DNA from: Ruminococcus sp.
GTDB taxonomy: Bacteria; Bacillota; Clostridia; Oscillospirales; Ruminococcaceae
Reading direction: 5' to 3'
DNA length: 64,000 nt
Assembly (NCBI RefSeq): GCF_024691275.1
Contig: NZ_JAILNU010000030.1
Coordinates: 43,892-107,891 of the forward strand
In this document: one piece after another, positions 1 through 8,129 of the stretch
Numbering within the stretch: position 1 is the stretch's first letter
How the letters are laid out: the number at the start of each line of letters is the position of its first letter
Notes under the pieces: model-generated
Databases searched by the model: none
Seen by the model: only the letters and a program-made list of their open reading frames with translations
What the model was told of the DNA's origin: nothing
Position numbers and translations under genes: made by a program

Positions 1-598
1 ACTGATTGTCCCAGTACTCCTGAAGATCGCCCTCGAAATGGATATCAATGGAGAGCTCGGGCTTCGGAACGAGCCATACCGAACCGCCCGGGAGCCAGTT
101 GTCGGGAAGCTCTGTCTGCCAGCCGTCCTCAAGCTTCTGCTGGAAGATACCGTACTCATAGCATATGGAATAGCCCATAGCAGGGAAGTTCATGGTTGCG
201 AGCGCGTCCAGATAGCAGGCAGCAAGTCTGCCGAGACCGCCGTTTCCGAGACCTGCATCAGGCTCGTACTCATAGATCTTGTCGAGGTTTATATCATACT
301 GCTTCAGCATATCCTTTATGCCGTCAGCAAGCTCTAAGTTATAGATGCTTGTTTTGAGGGAGCGTCCCATGAGGAATTCCATGGAAAGGTAGTAGATCTG
401 CTTGCCGCCCACTGAGTGTGTATGATTAATGAAGCTCTGCCTCTTTGAGCCAAGCAGCTCGACAATAATAGCAGAGAGTACATGATAGACCTGCTTGTCG
501 GAAGCTTCCTCGGGAGAAACGCTGTATAAAAGCTGGAGTTTTTTGGGAAACTCTTCTTTGATTCTGTCCATAAGAGGGTTTGCTTTTCTTGTAGTCAT
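1..598 (-). CDS. glgP: Glycogen/starch phosphorylase, N-terminal part (runs off the left edge)
   Basis: The first 199 codons of an alpha-glucan phosphorylase (GT35), which releases glucose-1-phosphate from glycogen or maltodextrin. The diagnostic block EPDAGLGNGGLGRLAACY lies at residues 112-129, and the flanking segments (HSVGGKQIYYLSMEFLMGRS at 61-80, the tyrosine-rich stretch at 140-160) match the family. The pyridoxal-phosphate site lies beyond the window. The start is set by AAGGAG seven bases upstream of the ATG. A promoter lies about 120 bp upstream, leaving a leader of roughly 110 nt with a small GCCGC/GCGGC hairpin. The cytoplasmic role in glycogen storage is inferred from the family. 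Confidence 0.95.
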   Translation of the reverse strand, partial: MTTRKANPLMDRIKEEFPKKLQLLYSVSPEEASDKQVYHVLSAIIVELLGSKRQSFINHTHSVGGKQIYYLSMEFLMGRSLKTSIYNLELADGIKDMLKQYDINLDKIYEYEPDAGLGNGGLGRLAACYLDALATMNFPAMGYSICYEYGIFQQKLEDGWQTELPDNWLPGGSVWLVPKPELSIDIHFEGDLQEYWDNQ

Positions 599-716
599 AA
601 CTGATCTCCTTCTGCCGCACGAGCGGCTATATTACCTGTTGTATAATCTCCCCTGCTGTATACAGTAGCCCTTTTGCGAAAAGCCAAAAGCCACTTTACA
701 AGAAGTATACAAACAA

Positions 717-745
717 ATTATACTATGATTTAATAAATATTTCAA
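717..745 (-). promoter_or_regulatory. Promoter of glgP
   Basis: On the minus strand, TTGAAA, a 17-bp spacer, then TATAAT. It faces glgP and lies about 120 bp upstream of its start codon. Confidence 0.75.
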
Positions 746-954
746 GTGGTTATTTCAACAAATATTTATCCACTAAATATACGTATTACGGAAAATCGCC
801 AAAAAACAGAAAAAATAATCGCGGAACAGCGTGAGCTCAGTATACATTATGCCCAAAACGTCAGAAAACATCTTTAAAAATTGTGCACAAACACTATAGA
901 AAAATGGCAGAAAAACGAAAAATATATTTTTAAAATATAAAACTTAGAAAATGT

Positions 955-983
955 TTGAAATTTGCTATATTATGTGATATAAT
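955..983 (+). promoter_or_regulatory. Promoter of the SipW-like membrane protein gene
   Basis: TTGAAA, 17-bp spacer, TATAAT, ending 86 bp before the ATG at 1070. Confidence 0.75.
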
Positions 984-1069
984 AGATAAAGCGGTTTGCG
1001 AAAAACAGAGCCGCATGGGAAAGTGTAGATCAAATATAAGACAACAAAAAATATGAAAAGGTGATATCT

Positions 1070-2284
1070 ATGGAAAAGAAAAAAGGTTTTTCAATACTTA
1101 AATTCGTTCTCATTCTGATATGTGTGATACTGATCGTACTGTCGATCGTGGTTAATATAGCTTTTTCAGGCGGCAAAACTCCGAAGATACTGGGCAATTA
1201 CGTTTATATCGTCAAGGAGTCCGACAATATGGGCAGCAATGTCACTAACGGCGCAGCTCTCGTAGCTCCCGACGCAAAGGATCTCTCGATAGCGAAGGGC
1301 GATATAGTTCTTGCATATCCTGCAAACGATCCCGATAAGCTCCATGTGCTCAGCATATTCGATATCGTTACCGCTGAGGACGGCACAGAAAAGTATATAA
1401 CCTCCGATGCTTCCAATATCGGAAGTGAGGAGTCCATTCCGAAGGAGAAGATAGCTGCTCTCTGTACAGGTCATATGGAAAGTGCAGAGCTGGGAACACT
1501 CATCTCGTTCGCTTCAAGTGTAAAGGGCATACTTGTTCTGCTCGTTCTTCCGTGTGTGCTTCTTGTAATATTCCTCATCGCTAAGATCGCTTCCTCAAAG
1601 GACGACGACGAGGACGACTTTGGCTTCTACCAGTACGACGAAAAGGAGAAGCAGAAGGAGCTTTCGGAAAACAGGAAAAATGCTCACGACAAGACAGGCA
1701 ATCCGCTGTTTGAACCTTCACAGGAGATACAGCCAAGCAACGAGCTTGAGCGCAAGAAGATGTCTATTGCCGAGAATTTCAGCCAGAAGAAGGTAAATCC
1801 CGATTCTCCTTACCAGAAGGAAAAGGAGCGTACAATGCAGTTCAAGGCACAGCGCAGTGCTGAGAGCACCTTTGCTGCAAAGAATGTGGGAAGTTCTTCT
1901 TCAACAGCTCCTACAGCCGATGCCCTCAGAGAGGAAATGCTCCGCAAGACCGCTGAGGCTGAGCGTACAGGCACATTCAACATCAAGACAACAAGCACTC
2001 CTCAGCAGCCCGCAGCTCCTGCCGAGCCGATACCCGATAATACAGGTATCCTTTCCAAGAGCCAGCTTGCTGAAATGTCAAGAAACGATGTTCCTAAGAC
2101 AACTCCTCTGAGAAGTCAGTCAGCACCTTCCACAGCAGCTCCAAAGCCGCCAAAGAAGAGCAGCACTCCTGATATCTCGGATATAATCAATAAGACCGAG
2201 CGCAATGAGCGCAAGAAGAAGGCTGCGGATATGTCCGTTGACGACCTCCTGAAGCTCATCGAGGAAGAAAAGAAAAAGCTCTGA
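1070..2284 (+). CDS. Membrane protein resembling a signal peptidase I (SipW type) without catalytic residues
   Basis: 404 aa. A transmembrane helix at 8-32 and a second at 151-173 bracket an extracytoplasmic domain. A charged, Pro/Ser/Lys-rich cytoplasmic tail of about 230 residues follows, ending in a lysine/glutamate helix. The outer domain has the order of an archaeal/SipW-type S26 peptidase (VYIVKESDNM at 45-54, KGDIVLAYP at 76-84, a second helix soon after). However, the SGSM-like catalytic serine position reads SDNM, with Asn in place of Ser. The homology is my reading of the fold order, not a database hit. A GTG nine bases upstream could also start translation. The ATG fits AAGGTGAT better. 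The gene is monocistronic and followed by a terminator. Confidence 0.8.
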   Translation: MEKKKGFSILKFVLILICVILIVLSIVVNIAFSGGKTPKILGNYVYIVKESDNMGSNVTNGAALVAPDAKDLSIAKGDIVLAYPANDPDKLHVLSIFDIVTAEDGTEKYITSDASNIGSEESIPKEKIAALCTGHMESAELGTLISFASSVKGILVLLVLPCVLLVIFLIAKIASSKDDDEDDFGFYQYDEKEKQKELSENRKNAHDKTGNPLFEPSQEIQPSNELERKKMSIAENFSQKKVNPDSPYQKEKERTMQFKAQRSAESTFAAKNVGSSSSTAPTADALREEMLRKTAEAERTGTFNIKTTSTPQQPAAPAEPIPDNTGILSKSQLAEMSRNDVPKTTPLRSQSAPSTAAPKPPKKSSTPDISDIINKTERNERKKKAADMSVDDLLKLIEEEKKKL

Positions 2285-2292
2285 TAAAACGT

Positions 2293-2320
2293 AAGGCAGT
2301 CCATTCGGACTGCCTTTTAT
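2293..2320 (+). terminator. Rho-independent terminator after the SipW-like gene
   Basis: A 10-bp stem (AAGGCAGTCC / GGACTGCCTT) with a 4-nt loop, followed by TTATTATT. It lies between convergent genes. Confidence 0.85.
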
Positions 2321-2328
2321 TATTGCCA

Positions 2329-3108
2329 TTAAATAATTATTAACATCGTTATCATCATAGCAAGCGGCATAGCAACGAACATCAAGCCGAAAATTATTGC
2401 AAAAAAGTGGCTGTTGACTCTGGCAGGCTCATAGATGACCTTTGGGTCGTCAGGGTCTATCATGATATCATAGTTCATATTCTTTTCGCGTATTTCATTG
2501 ATGTTATTTATGTAGCTCTTGTATGTCTCTCCCTCGTAGGTGTATTCATATGTTGGATTGTAGTATATTTTTGTGATCCTGCCGTTTACACGGGTCGTTG
2601 AGGTGCTGACATCGACACAGGTCGCCGTGACGAATATCGTGCACCTTTCGGCATTGCCCTTTGAACCGCGAAAATCCGCTATAATTACAACGATACCGAT
2701 AACAATGAATATCATGAAGAACAGGCATAAACCGATCTTTATAAGAACTTTTTTAATGTCATCGGAGCCGTTACGGTACGCAAATATAGCTAAAATTGCC
2801 GATATACTGATAACTGTCATCACCAGACACGCGATATCGAGCTTATGCTTTTTGACAGCACTGGAAATAAGTCCCAATATGCCGAACACAGCGAACAGCT
2901 GCACAAACGATATTATTATCTTGTAGTCATTGCCTTCGGTTTGTGAAAGTCTGAACATATAGAAAATGGTTGCAAAAAAGTACAGTACCACCAGTATTCC
3001 GATTATTTTTTTGATCAAAGATGAACTATTGTTGTCAGTCTGCGGCTTTTCGTCGGTATAGTAGCCGTTTTCGTCGTAGTTCATCATGTCGTCTTCGTGT
3101 CTTTTCAT
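2329..3108 (-). CDS. DUF3592-like polytopic membrane protein
   Basis: 259 aa with predicted helices near 33-53, 64-84, 89-110, 122-144 and 234-258. Between the last two lies a soluble domain of DUF3592 type: an ATCVDV strand near 162, YNPTYEYTYEGETYKSY at 183-199, and DIMIDPDDPKVIYEP at 214-228. The function of the family is not known. The start at 3108 is preferred because a strong promoter and a G-rich RBS lie immediately upstream; a longer ORF would start inside the -10/+1 region. It is the third gene of a same-strand set with an XRE regulator and a paralogue at 3171, each with its own promoter. Confidence 0.75.
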   Translation of the reverse strand: MKRHEDDMMNYDENGYYTDEKPQTDNNSSSLIKKIIGILVVLYFFATIFYMFRLSQTEGNDYKIIISFVQLFAVFGILGLISSAVKKHKLDIACLVMTVISISAILAIFAYRNGSDDIKKVLIKIGLCLFFMIFIVIGIVVIIADFRGSKGNAERCTIFVTATCVDVSTSTTRVNGRITKIYYNPTYEYTYEGETYKSYINNINEIREKNMNYDIMIDPDDPKVIYEPARVNSHFFAIIFGLMFVAMPLAMMITMLIII

Positions 3109-3112
3109 AAAA

Positions 3113-3159
3113 ACGCCCCCTTTTGCGGAAATTATACCACAAAAAGGGGGCGTTGTCAA
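3113..3159 (-). promoter_or_regulatory. Promoter with overlapping 12-bp inverted repeat (first DUF3592-like gene)
   Basis: Minus strand TTGACA (3154-3159), exact 17-bp spacer, TATAAT (3131-3136). A perfect 12-bp inverted repeat, ACGCCCCCTTTT/AAAAGGGGGCGT, has one arm filling the spacer (3142-3153) and the other in the leader (3113-3124). This is the geometry of a repressor operator. The same design recurs at 3793-3835. Confidence 0.8.
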
Positions 3160-3170
3160 TTATTCGTTTA

Positions 3171-3785
3171 TTAATTAAATAGCGTTTTATATTGGAAAGC
3201 CACCAATGTAAATACCATAATTGCAAGTAGTACTATTGTCTGAATAACAGCTTCGGCTATTACAACCGATGTTTTTCTGCGCTGCGCAAAGGGATCGTAT
3301 ATCATCAGCGGATCAGACGGATTTATCATTATAGGATAAACCTCGCCTTTTTTGCGTTTTGTTTCGGTTTTGCCGATAGAAGCTGCGTATTTGACACCGT
3401 TCCAGATATACTTATATGCAGGATGGTATGTGAATCTGTTATCTGATATGTATGTTACAGGCGAAACGGAGAAACACTGAGCATTTACAAGCTGTGTGCA
3501 TTTAGTTACGAGTGTAAGATGAGTGTGTATTTTCTTATAGGAATCATAGAAGGCTATTGCAGCGAATATCAGTACATAAACATATATTATAACTTTTTTT
3601 GTGAAAGCATCAGATATTGATCCAAGCAGCATATTAAAAGGTATTACGCCAATAATAACAATAGAATAGAGTAAAATATCCAGCCTGATATGTTTTTTTA
3701 TCTTTTTGTTATCTGAAATGTCATCATATTTATAGCTGTCTTCCTGAAAGTAGAACGAATAATCATTATCATCAAAATCAGACAT
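3171..3785 (-). CDS. DUF3592-like membrane protein, paralogue of the downstream gene
   Basis: 204 aa. Two predicted helices at about 33-50 and 60-78 and one near the C-terminus flank a domain like that of the neighbouring protein. It has YHPAYKYIWNGVKYA where the neighbour has YNPTYEYTYEGETYK, and PIMINPSDPLMIYDP where the neighbour has DIMIDPDDPKVIYEP. The start at 3785 follows AAAAAGGGGTGAG. The two proteins share the domain, the gene order and the promoter architecture, which suggests a tandem duplication. The function is unknown; a cell-envelope role is only an inference from the membrane topology. Confidence 0.7.
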   Translation of the reverse strand: MSDFDDNDYSFYFQEDSYKYDDISDNKKIKKHIRLDILLYSIVIIGVIPFNMLLGSISDAFTKKVIIYVYVLIFAAIAFYDSYKKIHTHLTLVTKCTQLVNAQCFSVSPVTYISDNRFTYHPAYKYIWNGVKYAASIGKTETKRKKGEVYPIMINPSDPLMIYDPFAQRRKTSVVIAEAVIQTIVLLAIMVFTLVAFQYKTLFN

Positions 3786-3792
3786 ATGCTCA

Positions 3793-3835
3793 CCCCTTTT
3801 TCACAGATTATACCACAAAAGGGGGAGATTGTCAA
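3793..3835 (-). promoter_or_regulatory. Promoter with overlapping inverted repeat (second DUF3592-like gene)
   Basis: Minus strand TTGACA (3830-3835), 17-bp spacer, TATAAT (3807-3812). An 8-bp inverted repeat CCCCTTTT/AAAAGGGG (3793-3800 and 3817-3824) is placed as in the promoter at 3113-3159. The -35 box overlaps the stop codon of the upstream XRE gene. Confidence 0.8.
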
Positions 3836-4806
3836 TTTTTCTTTTGCGAGAAGATGATATTAACGACAGGTGAAAGAACAGCTGCAACAGGCCATACTAT
3901 CCATGTTCTTCCCCAATCGAACGTGAGGAAGCTCCAGCCGAGATAGCCGGCGGTCACTATACACCAGTAAATCGACATTGCACCGGAAGCATACTTCTCC
4001 CTTGCTTTCTTATCCCTTGCGAAGTTATCTTCTTCAAGAAGCTTCTTGTAGCCGCCCATTATAATGCTTGCACGGACTATCAGAAATACTCCGGCAGCAA
4101 CTATAACGAAAAATATCGCACCCGGGAATACGTCTGACAAAACGGTATCAGGAAACAGCTCATCGAAGAGTATGGCAGGTATGAACGAAAGTATGAACAT
4201 AACAACGCCTGCAATGATGCTTATGATGAATTTAGGCTCAAAGTTCGTTTTTTTCTCCTTTACCATGCCGGAGATGCCGTATTCCGTATCAATGCCCTCT
4301 TTTCCAAGGTACTCGTATTTTTTCATTTTTGATCCTGAGATAATGAAAAGAGTTACTGCAATAGCTATAAGTATGAACATAAATGGTATACCTATAACAT
4401 CTGCCAGATGTTTTGATTTTACAGTTCCATCAAGAAGTATAGTGGGAACGGCGCAAATTATGCAGAGCACAACTCCGATAGAAGTGCGGACAGCTCTATT
4501 ACGGTTTTCTGCAAGGAAATTATTAGCCTCTTCCATAGAAACTTTGTGCAGAGGCGGTTCTGTATCAACAGCTGCCTCAACAGCAGGAGCGGTGTCGTCA
4601 GGGAGAACAGCTTCATCTTTAAGTAAAGTGTCGGTGCTTACATTGAATATCTGTGATAGCTGTAATATACGGTTAAGGTCGGGAGTAGACTGTGCGCCCT
4701 CCCATTTTGAAACAGACTGGCGGCTCACTCCGAGCTTCTCGGCGAGTTCTTCCTGTGACATCCCTGATTTTTTTCTTAGTTCGATTATCTTGTCTGCGAG
4801 TATCAT
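3832..4806 (-). CDS. XRE-family regulator with a multi-helix membrane domain
   Basis: 324 aa. The N-terminal helix-turn-helix (residues 2-62, with [20 protein letters not shown] at 16-35) is of the Cro/CI type. Six hydrophobic segments follow, at about 108-125, 138-157, 192-213, 227-249, 278-295 and 302-320. The start at 4806 is preferred over the longer frame because GGAGG lies eight bases upstream and the longer start overlaps a plausible -10 (TAGAAT near 4865). It is a good candidate for binding the inverted repeats in the two promoters just downstream, which would make it a membrane-tethered sensor-regulator of the DUF3592-like pair. That assignment is inference from neighbourhood. Confidence 0.8.
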   Translation of the reverse strand: MILADKIIELRKKSGMSQEELAEKLGVSRQSVSKWEGAQSTPDLNRILQLSQIFNVSTDTLLKDEAVLPDDTAPAVEAAVDTEPPLHKVSMEEANNFLAENRNRAVRTSIGVVLCIICAVPTILLDGTVKSKHLADVIGIPFMFILIAIAVTLFIISGSKMKKYEYLGKEGIDTEYGISGMVKEKKTNFEPKFIISIIAGVVMFILSFIPAILFDELFPDTVLSDVFPGAIFFVIVAAGVFLIVRASIIMGGYKKLLEEDNFARDKKAREKYASGAMSIYWCIVTAGYLGWSFLTFDWGRTWIVWPVAAVLSPVVNIIFSQKKN

Positions 4807-4982
4807 ATACGTATCCTCCATATCATTTATTTCCTCGGGAACGTCCCTCGGTCTATGGTCATATTCTAACATTTTCGGCAGTTACATACAAGCAACCGCG
4901 CTTTACAATTTGTCAATCGGCGGTTGCAATTGCCTGTATTTTGGCAAATTTGAGATTACATGGGTGCAGATCCAAAAAAATA

Positions 4983-5011
4983 TTGATTTTTTATGAATGA
5001 TGTGATATAAT
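4983..5011 (+). promoter_or_regulatory. Promoter of the small helical protein gene
   Basis: TTGATT, 17-bp spacer, TATAAT, 37 bp before the ATG at 5048. Confidence 0.75.
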
Positions 5012-5047
5012 AAAAGTACAAATTTTTACGAAAGAAGGTATCCCATC

Positions 5048-5242
5048 ATGGAGATCAAAAAAGCAATAGAAACCGTTGAGAAAAAAACAGGCATCGACCT
5101 TCCCGATGAGAAGATCGAAAAGCTTGCTACAAAAGAGAACCTCGAAAAGGCAAAAGACATGATAGGCAAGGTGGCTACCAAGGAAAATATCGCTAAGGTC
5201 AAGGACAAGGTCGGCGATATCGTGGATAAGATCAAGAAATGA
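5048..5242 (+). CDS. Small lysine-rich helical protein
   Basis: 64 aa, not recognised. It is almost entirely amphipathic helix rich in Lys, Glu and Asp, with an internal repeat: ATKENLEKAKDMIGKV followed by ATKENIAKVKDKVGDI. There is no signal peptide and no cysteine. AGAAGG nine bases upstream and a good promoter support real translation. The following gene begins 63 bp downstream on the same strand, so the two may be co-transcribed. The function is unknown. Confidence 0.75.
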   Translation: MEIKKAIETVEKKTGIDLPDEKIEKLATKENLEKAKDMIGKVATKENIAKVKDKVGDIVDKIKK

Positions 5243-5305
5243 TCGCAAAGGGGCATTTCAGTTATGAAATGTCCCTTTTATACTTATTTCGAGATGGGGG
5301 CATTA

Positions 5306-6196
5306 ATGAATAAAATAATAGAGAGCGTTAAAAATATCGGATTGTTCCGATTTTTCATGCTTACAATAGCAGGAGTTGTGAACGCATTTGGCATCACGCT
5401 GTTCCTCATGCCTGTGAAGCTCTATGACAGCGGCATTTCGGGAACTTCCATGCTGCTGGCTCAGGTAACGCCCGACGCATTATCGCTGTCGCTGTTCCTG
5501 ATACTGCTCAATATACCGCTGTTCATGTACGGACTGAAGAAGCAGGGCGGGAGCTTCACCGTATCTGCCATATACACCGTAGCCGTGTATTCCGTGATGT
5601 CGTGGCTGATAACGGATGTTCTGCCCATAGATGTGAGCATAGCCTCGCCGCTGGCAGGTACGGACCTGCTGCTGTGTGCGCTGTTCGGCGGCGTGATATC
5701 GGGAATAGGCAGCGGTCTTGCCATACGCTTCGGCGGAGCGATGGACGGCATCGAAGTCATGGCGGTAATATTCGCAAAGCGCATAGGACTGTCCGTGGGT
5801 TCGTTTGTAATGGCTTATAACGTGGTGCTGTATATCGTGTGCGGAACTGTCATACACAGCTGGATACTGCCGCTGTACTCAATAGTCACATACGGAGCAG
5901 CTCTCAAGACCGTGGACTACATCGTGGACGGCTTGCAGCGCGAAAAGGCAGCCATGATAATAACGGCAAAGCCCGATGATATAAAAAAGCAGCTCATGGA
6001 GGAGTTCGGCTGCGGAATGACACTTATAAAGGCAATGGGCGGATATTCGGGCGAGGAACGCACACTGCTGTACTTCGTGGTGAACCGCTTTCAGGTCATG
6101 AAGATGAAGGACATTGTCCAGAAAATAGACCCCCTTGCCTATATCACCCTTACCGAGGTGGCGGATATTTTCTCCGTAAATCAGGACAGGACTTAA
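5306..6196 (+). CDS. YitT family membrane protein (DUF2179 C-terminus)
   Basis: 296 aa. The first two thirds hold about six hydrophobic helices with the family's glycine-rich segment (GGVISGIGSGLAIRFGGAMDG). The C-terminal 90 residues form the soluble DUF2179 domain (AAMIITAKPDDIKKQLMEEF, then GYSGEERTLLYFVVNRF). YitT-like proteins are widespread in Bacillota, and their transport role is not established. The start at 5306 was chosen because it follows GGGGGC; an ATG twelve bases earlier would overlap that RBS. Confidence 0.85.
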   Translation: MNKIIESVKNIGLFRFFMLTIAGVVNAFGITLFLMPVKLYDSGISGTSMLLAQVTPDALSLSLFLILLNIPLFMYGLKKQGGSFTVSAIYTVAVYSVMSWLITDVLPIDVSIASPLAGTDLLLCALFGGVISGIGSGLAIRFGGAMDGIEVMAVIFAKRIGLSVGSFVMAYNVVLYIVCGTVIHSWILPLYSIVTYGAALKTVDYIVDGLQREKAAMIITAKPDDIKKQLMEEFGCGMTLIKAMGGYSGEERTLLYFVVNRFQVMKMKDIVQKIDPLAYITLTEVADIFSVNQDRT

Positions 6197-6273
6197 TAAC
6201 TTGCCGCGCCCATGAACGGATTCCCAAGTCGTCCCCTAATGGGCTGTCGAGAACGCCGTTTCCAACAAAAATA

Positions 6274-6759
6274 TTACAATGGCTTGCGCTCGAACATGAG
6301 CACAGGGTAGCCTTCGTAGTATGGCTTGACGATCTCGGGGTGCAGGTCTGCGTAGGCGAAGATAGTGTCTGCCAGTCCTTCTTTGAGGAAGTCCACAAGC
6401 TGAGAAAGCGGGCGGTGGTAGAGCTCGTCGCAGATAGAAGCGAAGGTTATGGCGCGTCTGCCGCCGACTTCCATTATTCTGTAAGGCCATATGCGGCAGT
6501 CGAAGGGCTTCTCGTCGCCTAACATACAGCCGTTTTCCGTAAGTGCAGGACACGAGAAGAGTTCGTCGCCGCGAAGCTCATGAACTTTGAATATATAGCC
6601 GCCGTCCTTTGAGATGAACTCGGTCTCAGGGCGGACGGCTTTTATTTTTTCGCAAAGCTCCGCCGTAAACACGGGGGTCTCCCAAACGTCATAGCGGTCG
6701 AAGATGCAGCAAAGTCTGCATTTAGCGCAGCTCTCGCCGCTGAGAATTTTTTTCAGCAT
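6274..6759 (-). CDS. YkgJ-type cysteine-cluster protein
   Basis: 161 aa. The N-terminal CAKCRLCC (residues 11-18) and a later CPALTENGC...FDC are the cysteine spacing of the YkgJ/CxxCxxCC family. These proteins are thought to bind zinc or an iron-sulfur cluster, and their reaction is unknown. The start is fixed by GGAGG seven bases upstream of the ATG at 6759. The frame remains open for 48 more codons upstream but runs through a repeat-like hairpin, so I rejected the longer version. It lies downstream of, and in the same direction as, the recR terminator. Confidence 0.8.
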   Translation of the reverse strand: MLKKILSGESCAKCRLCCIFDRYDVWETPVFTAELCEKIKAVRPETEFISKDGGYIFKVHELRGDELFSCPALTENGCMLGDEKPFDCRIWPYRIMEVGGRRAITFASICDELYHRPLSQLVDFLKEGLADTIFAYADLHPEIVKPYYEGYPVLMFERKPL

Positions 6760-6832
6760 ATAAAGTCCTCCTGATCTTGCAGGGCGGATATTCCCCGCCA
6801 ACACCTTGCATAAAATGTGACCTGACCCGATA

Positions 6833-6868
6833 TGTAGGGGCTGCCTTTGGCAGTCCGCGAATAACAGT
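6833..6868. repeat. Intergenic GTAGGG-type hairpin repeat
   Basis: GTAGGGGCTGCC...GGCAGTCCGCG forms a short GC-rich hairpin. It resembles several other intergenic hairpins in the window (8053-8073, 16188-16270). Confidence 0.5.
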
Positions 6869-6936
6869 GCCGTGACTTGATGAACCGTAAGTCCGTGGAA
6901 CAAGCGGCAACGTGGTTAGGGTGCAGCGTCACGCTG

Positions 6937-6966
6937 CAAAAAAACGGGCATAACGCCCGTTTTTTA
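6937..6966 (-). terminator. Terminator of recR
   Basis: ACGGGC/GCCCGT stem flanked by A7 and T6, so it can work in both directions. It overlaps the recR stop codon region. Confidence 0.85.
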
Positions 6967-7566
6967 CATATCGTTTCTGTTTTCAAGCGCTTTGAACAGC
7001 GTTACCTCGTCGGCGTATTCCAGTATACCTCCTACAGGCAGACCAAATGCAAGACGAGTTACCTTGATGCCCATTGGTTTGAGCAGACCTGCGATATACA
7101 TAGCAGTAGCGTCGCCCTCGACAGTGGGATTGGTAGCCATTATGACTTCCCGAACACCGCCCTCGGCAATTCTCGCAAGGAGCTCCTTGACGCGGAGCTT
7201 ATCGGGAGTAATGCCGTCCATAGGTGAGAGCAGACCGTGAAGCACATGGTAAACGCCGCCGTATTCTCTTGTACGTTCAAAGGCTGTAACGTCCTTGGGG
7301 TTCTCGACAACGCAGATGACGCTCTTGTCGCGCTCGGGGTCGTCGCAGATAGGGCAGATATCCCTTTCCGTGAGATTCTGGCAGCACTTACAGCAGTGAA
7401 CGTTTTTCTTTGCGTCGATCAGCGCCTTTGCGAAGTCCTCGACAGCCTCCGTATCCATAGACATTACATGGTAAGCAAGACGCTGAGCCGATTTCATGCC
7501 GATACCCGGGAGCGAAGCGAACTTCTCCGCCAGTATTACCAGTGGGAGCGCGTTATGGTCAGCCAT
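6964..7566 (-). CDS. recR: Recombination mediator protein RecR
   Basis: 200 aa, normal length. RecR acts with RecF and RecO to load RecA on gapped DNA. Visible features are the helix-hairpin-helix (LPGIGMKSAQRLA at residues 19-31), the four-cysteine zinc finger (CCKCCQNLTERDICPIC near 58-74) and the Toprim domain (VVENPKDV, then ATNPTVEGDATAMYI). It follows ybaB by seven bases in the classic dnaX-ybaB-recR order. Confidence 0.97.
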   Translation of the reverse strand: MADHNALPLVILAEKFASLPGIGMKSAQRLAYHVMSMDTEAVEDFAKALIDAKKNVHCCKCCQNLTERDICPICDDPERDKSVICVVENPKDVTAFERTREYGGVYHVLHGLLSPMDGITPDKLRVKELLARIAEGGVREVIMATNPTVEGDATAMYIAGLLKPMGIKVTRLAFGLPVGGILEYADEVTLFKALENRNDM

Positions 7567-7572
7567 TATCTA

Positions 7573-7923
7573 TCAGAAAAGACCGGGGAGAGAAACGCCG
7601 CCTGTGATTTTGCTCATTTCAGCTTCTGTAGTAGTCTCAACATTGTTGATAGCTTCGTTTACAGCGCTGATGATGAGATCCTGGAGCATATCGATATCCT
7701 CGGGATCAACGACCTCAGGCTTGAGAGTAAGGGACTTGATAGTTTTCTTGCCTGTTATAGTAACTTCAACAGCTCCGCCGCCTGCTGTAGCGGAGAACTC
7801 TCTTGCTTCGATATCTTCCTGGAGCTCAGTGATCTGATCCTGCATTTTCTGAGCCTGCTTTATCATCTGGTTCATGTTCTGAGCGCCGCCGCCGTTTACG
7901 TTCTTTGGTATTCTTGCTTTCAT
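7573..7923 (-). CDS. YbaB/EbfC family nucleoid-associated protein
   Basis: 116 aa. It has the family signature: a glutamine-rich helix (MNQMIKQAQKMQDQITELQE) followed by the strand region VEVTITGKKTIKSLTLKPEV. It is a small dimeric DNA-binding protein. The position between dnaX and recR is conserved across bacteria. The start at 7923 is preceded by AAAGGAG. Confidence 0.95.
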   Translation of the reverse strand: MKARIPKNVNGGGAQNMNQMIKQAQKMQDQITELQEDIEAREFSATAGGGAVEVTITGKKTIKSLTLKPEVVDPEDIDMLQDLIISAVNEAINNVETTTEAEMSKITGGVSLPGLF

Positions 7924-8002
7924 TTTAAAATTCTCCTTTGAAAATATGATTTCTTAATTTTTATATCAAGCAAAGTTAATTGCTTTTGAACTTGATTACG
8001 CT

Positions 8003-8120
8003 GAACGCCGAGGACGGCGTTACTACATATGAGTTTCATGTTATATTTTGCAGGGACGGTCATTGGTCGTCCGCAAGGGTCGAATATTAATTTTCTCATG
8101 ACGGGCGAAAACAGTTCGCC
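8003..8120. repeat. Run of three short hairpins between dnaX and ybaB
   Basis: Three GC-rich palindromes lie at 8003-8021 (AACGCCG/CGGCGTT), 8053-8073 (GGGACG/CGTCC) and 8103-8120 (GGGCGAA/TTCGCC). Similar hairpins occur in other intergenic gaps here, so they look like dispersed repeats rather than operon-specific sites. Confidence 0.5.
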
Positions 8121-8129
8121 GCTACAAGA

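Larger units (their letters stand above)
599..1069. other. Divergent intergenic region between glgP and the SipW-like gene
   Basis: A 471-bp AT-rich region with no credible coding sequence. It carries one promoter for each flanking gene (listed separately) and the two transcribed leaders. The rightward leader (984-1069) contains a small GCGG/CCGC hairpin near 991-1015. I could not match either leader to a known riboswitch. Confidence 0.6.

Noticed and set aside
4064..4996. 310-codon plus-strand frame
   Set aside because: Antisense to the XRE-membrane gene; composition and lack of start signals show it is not coding.
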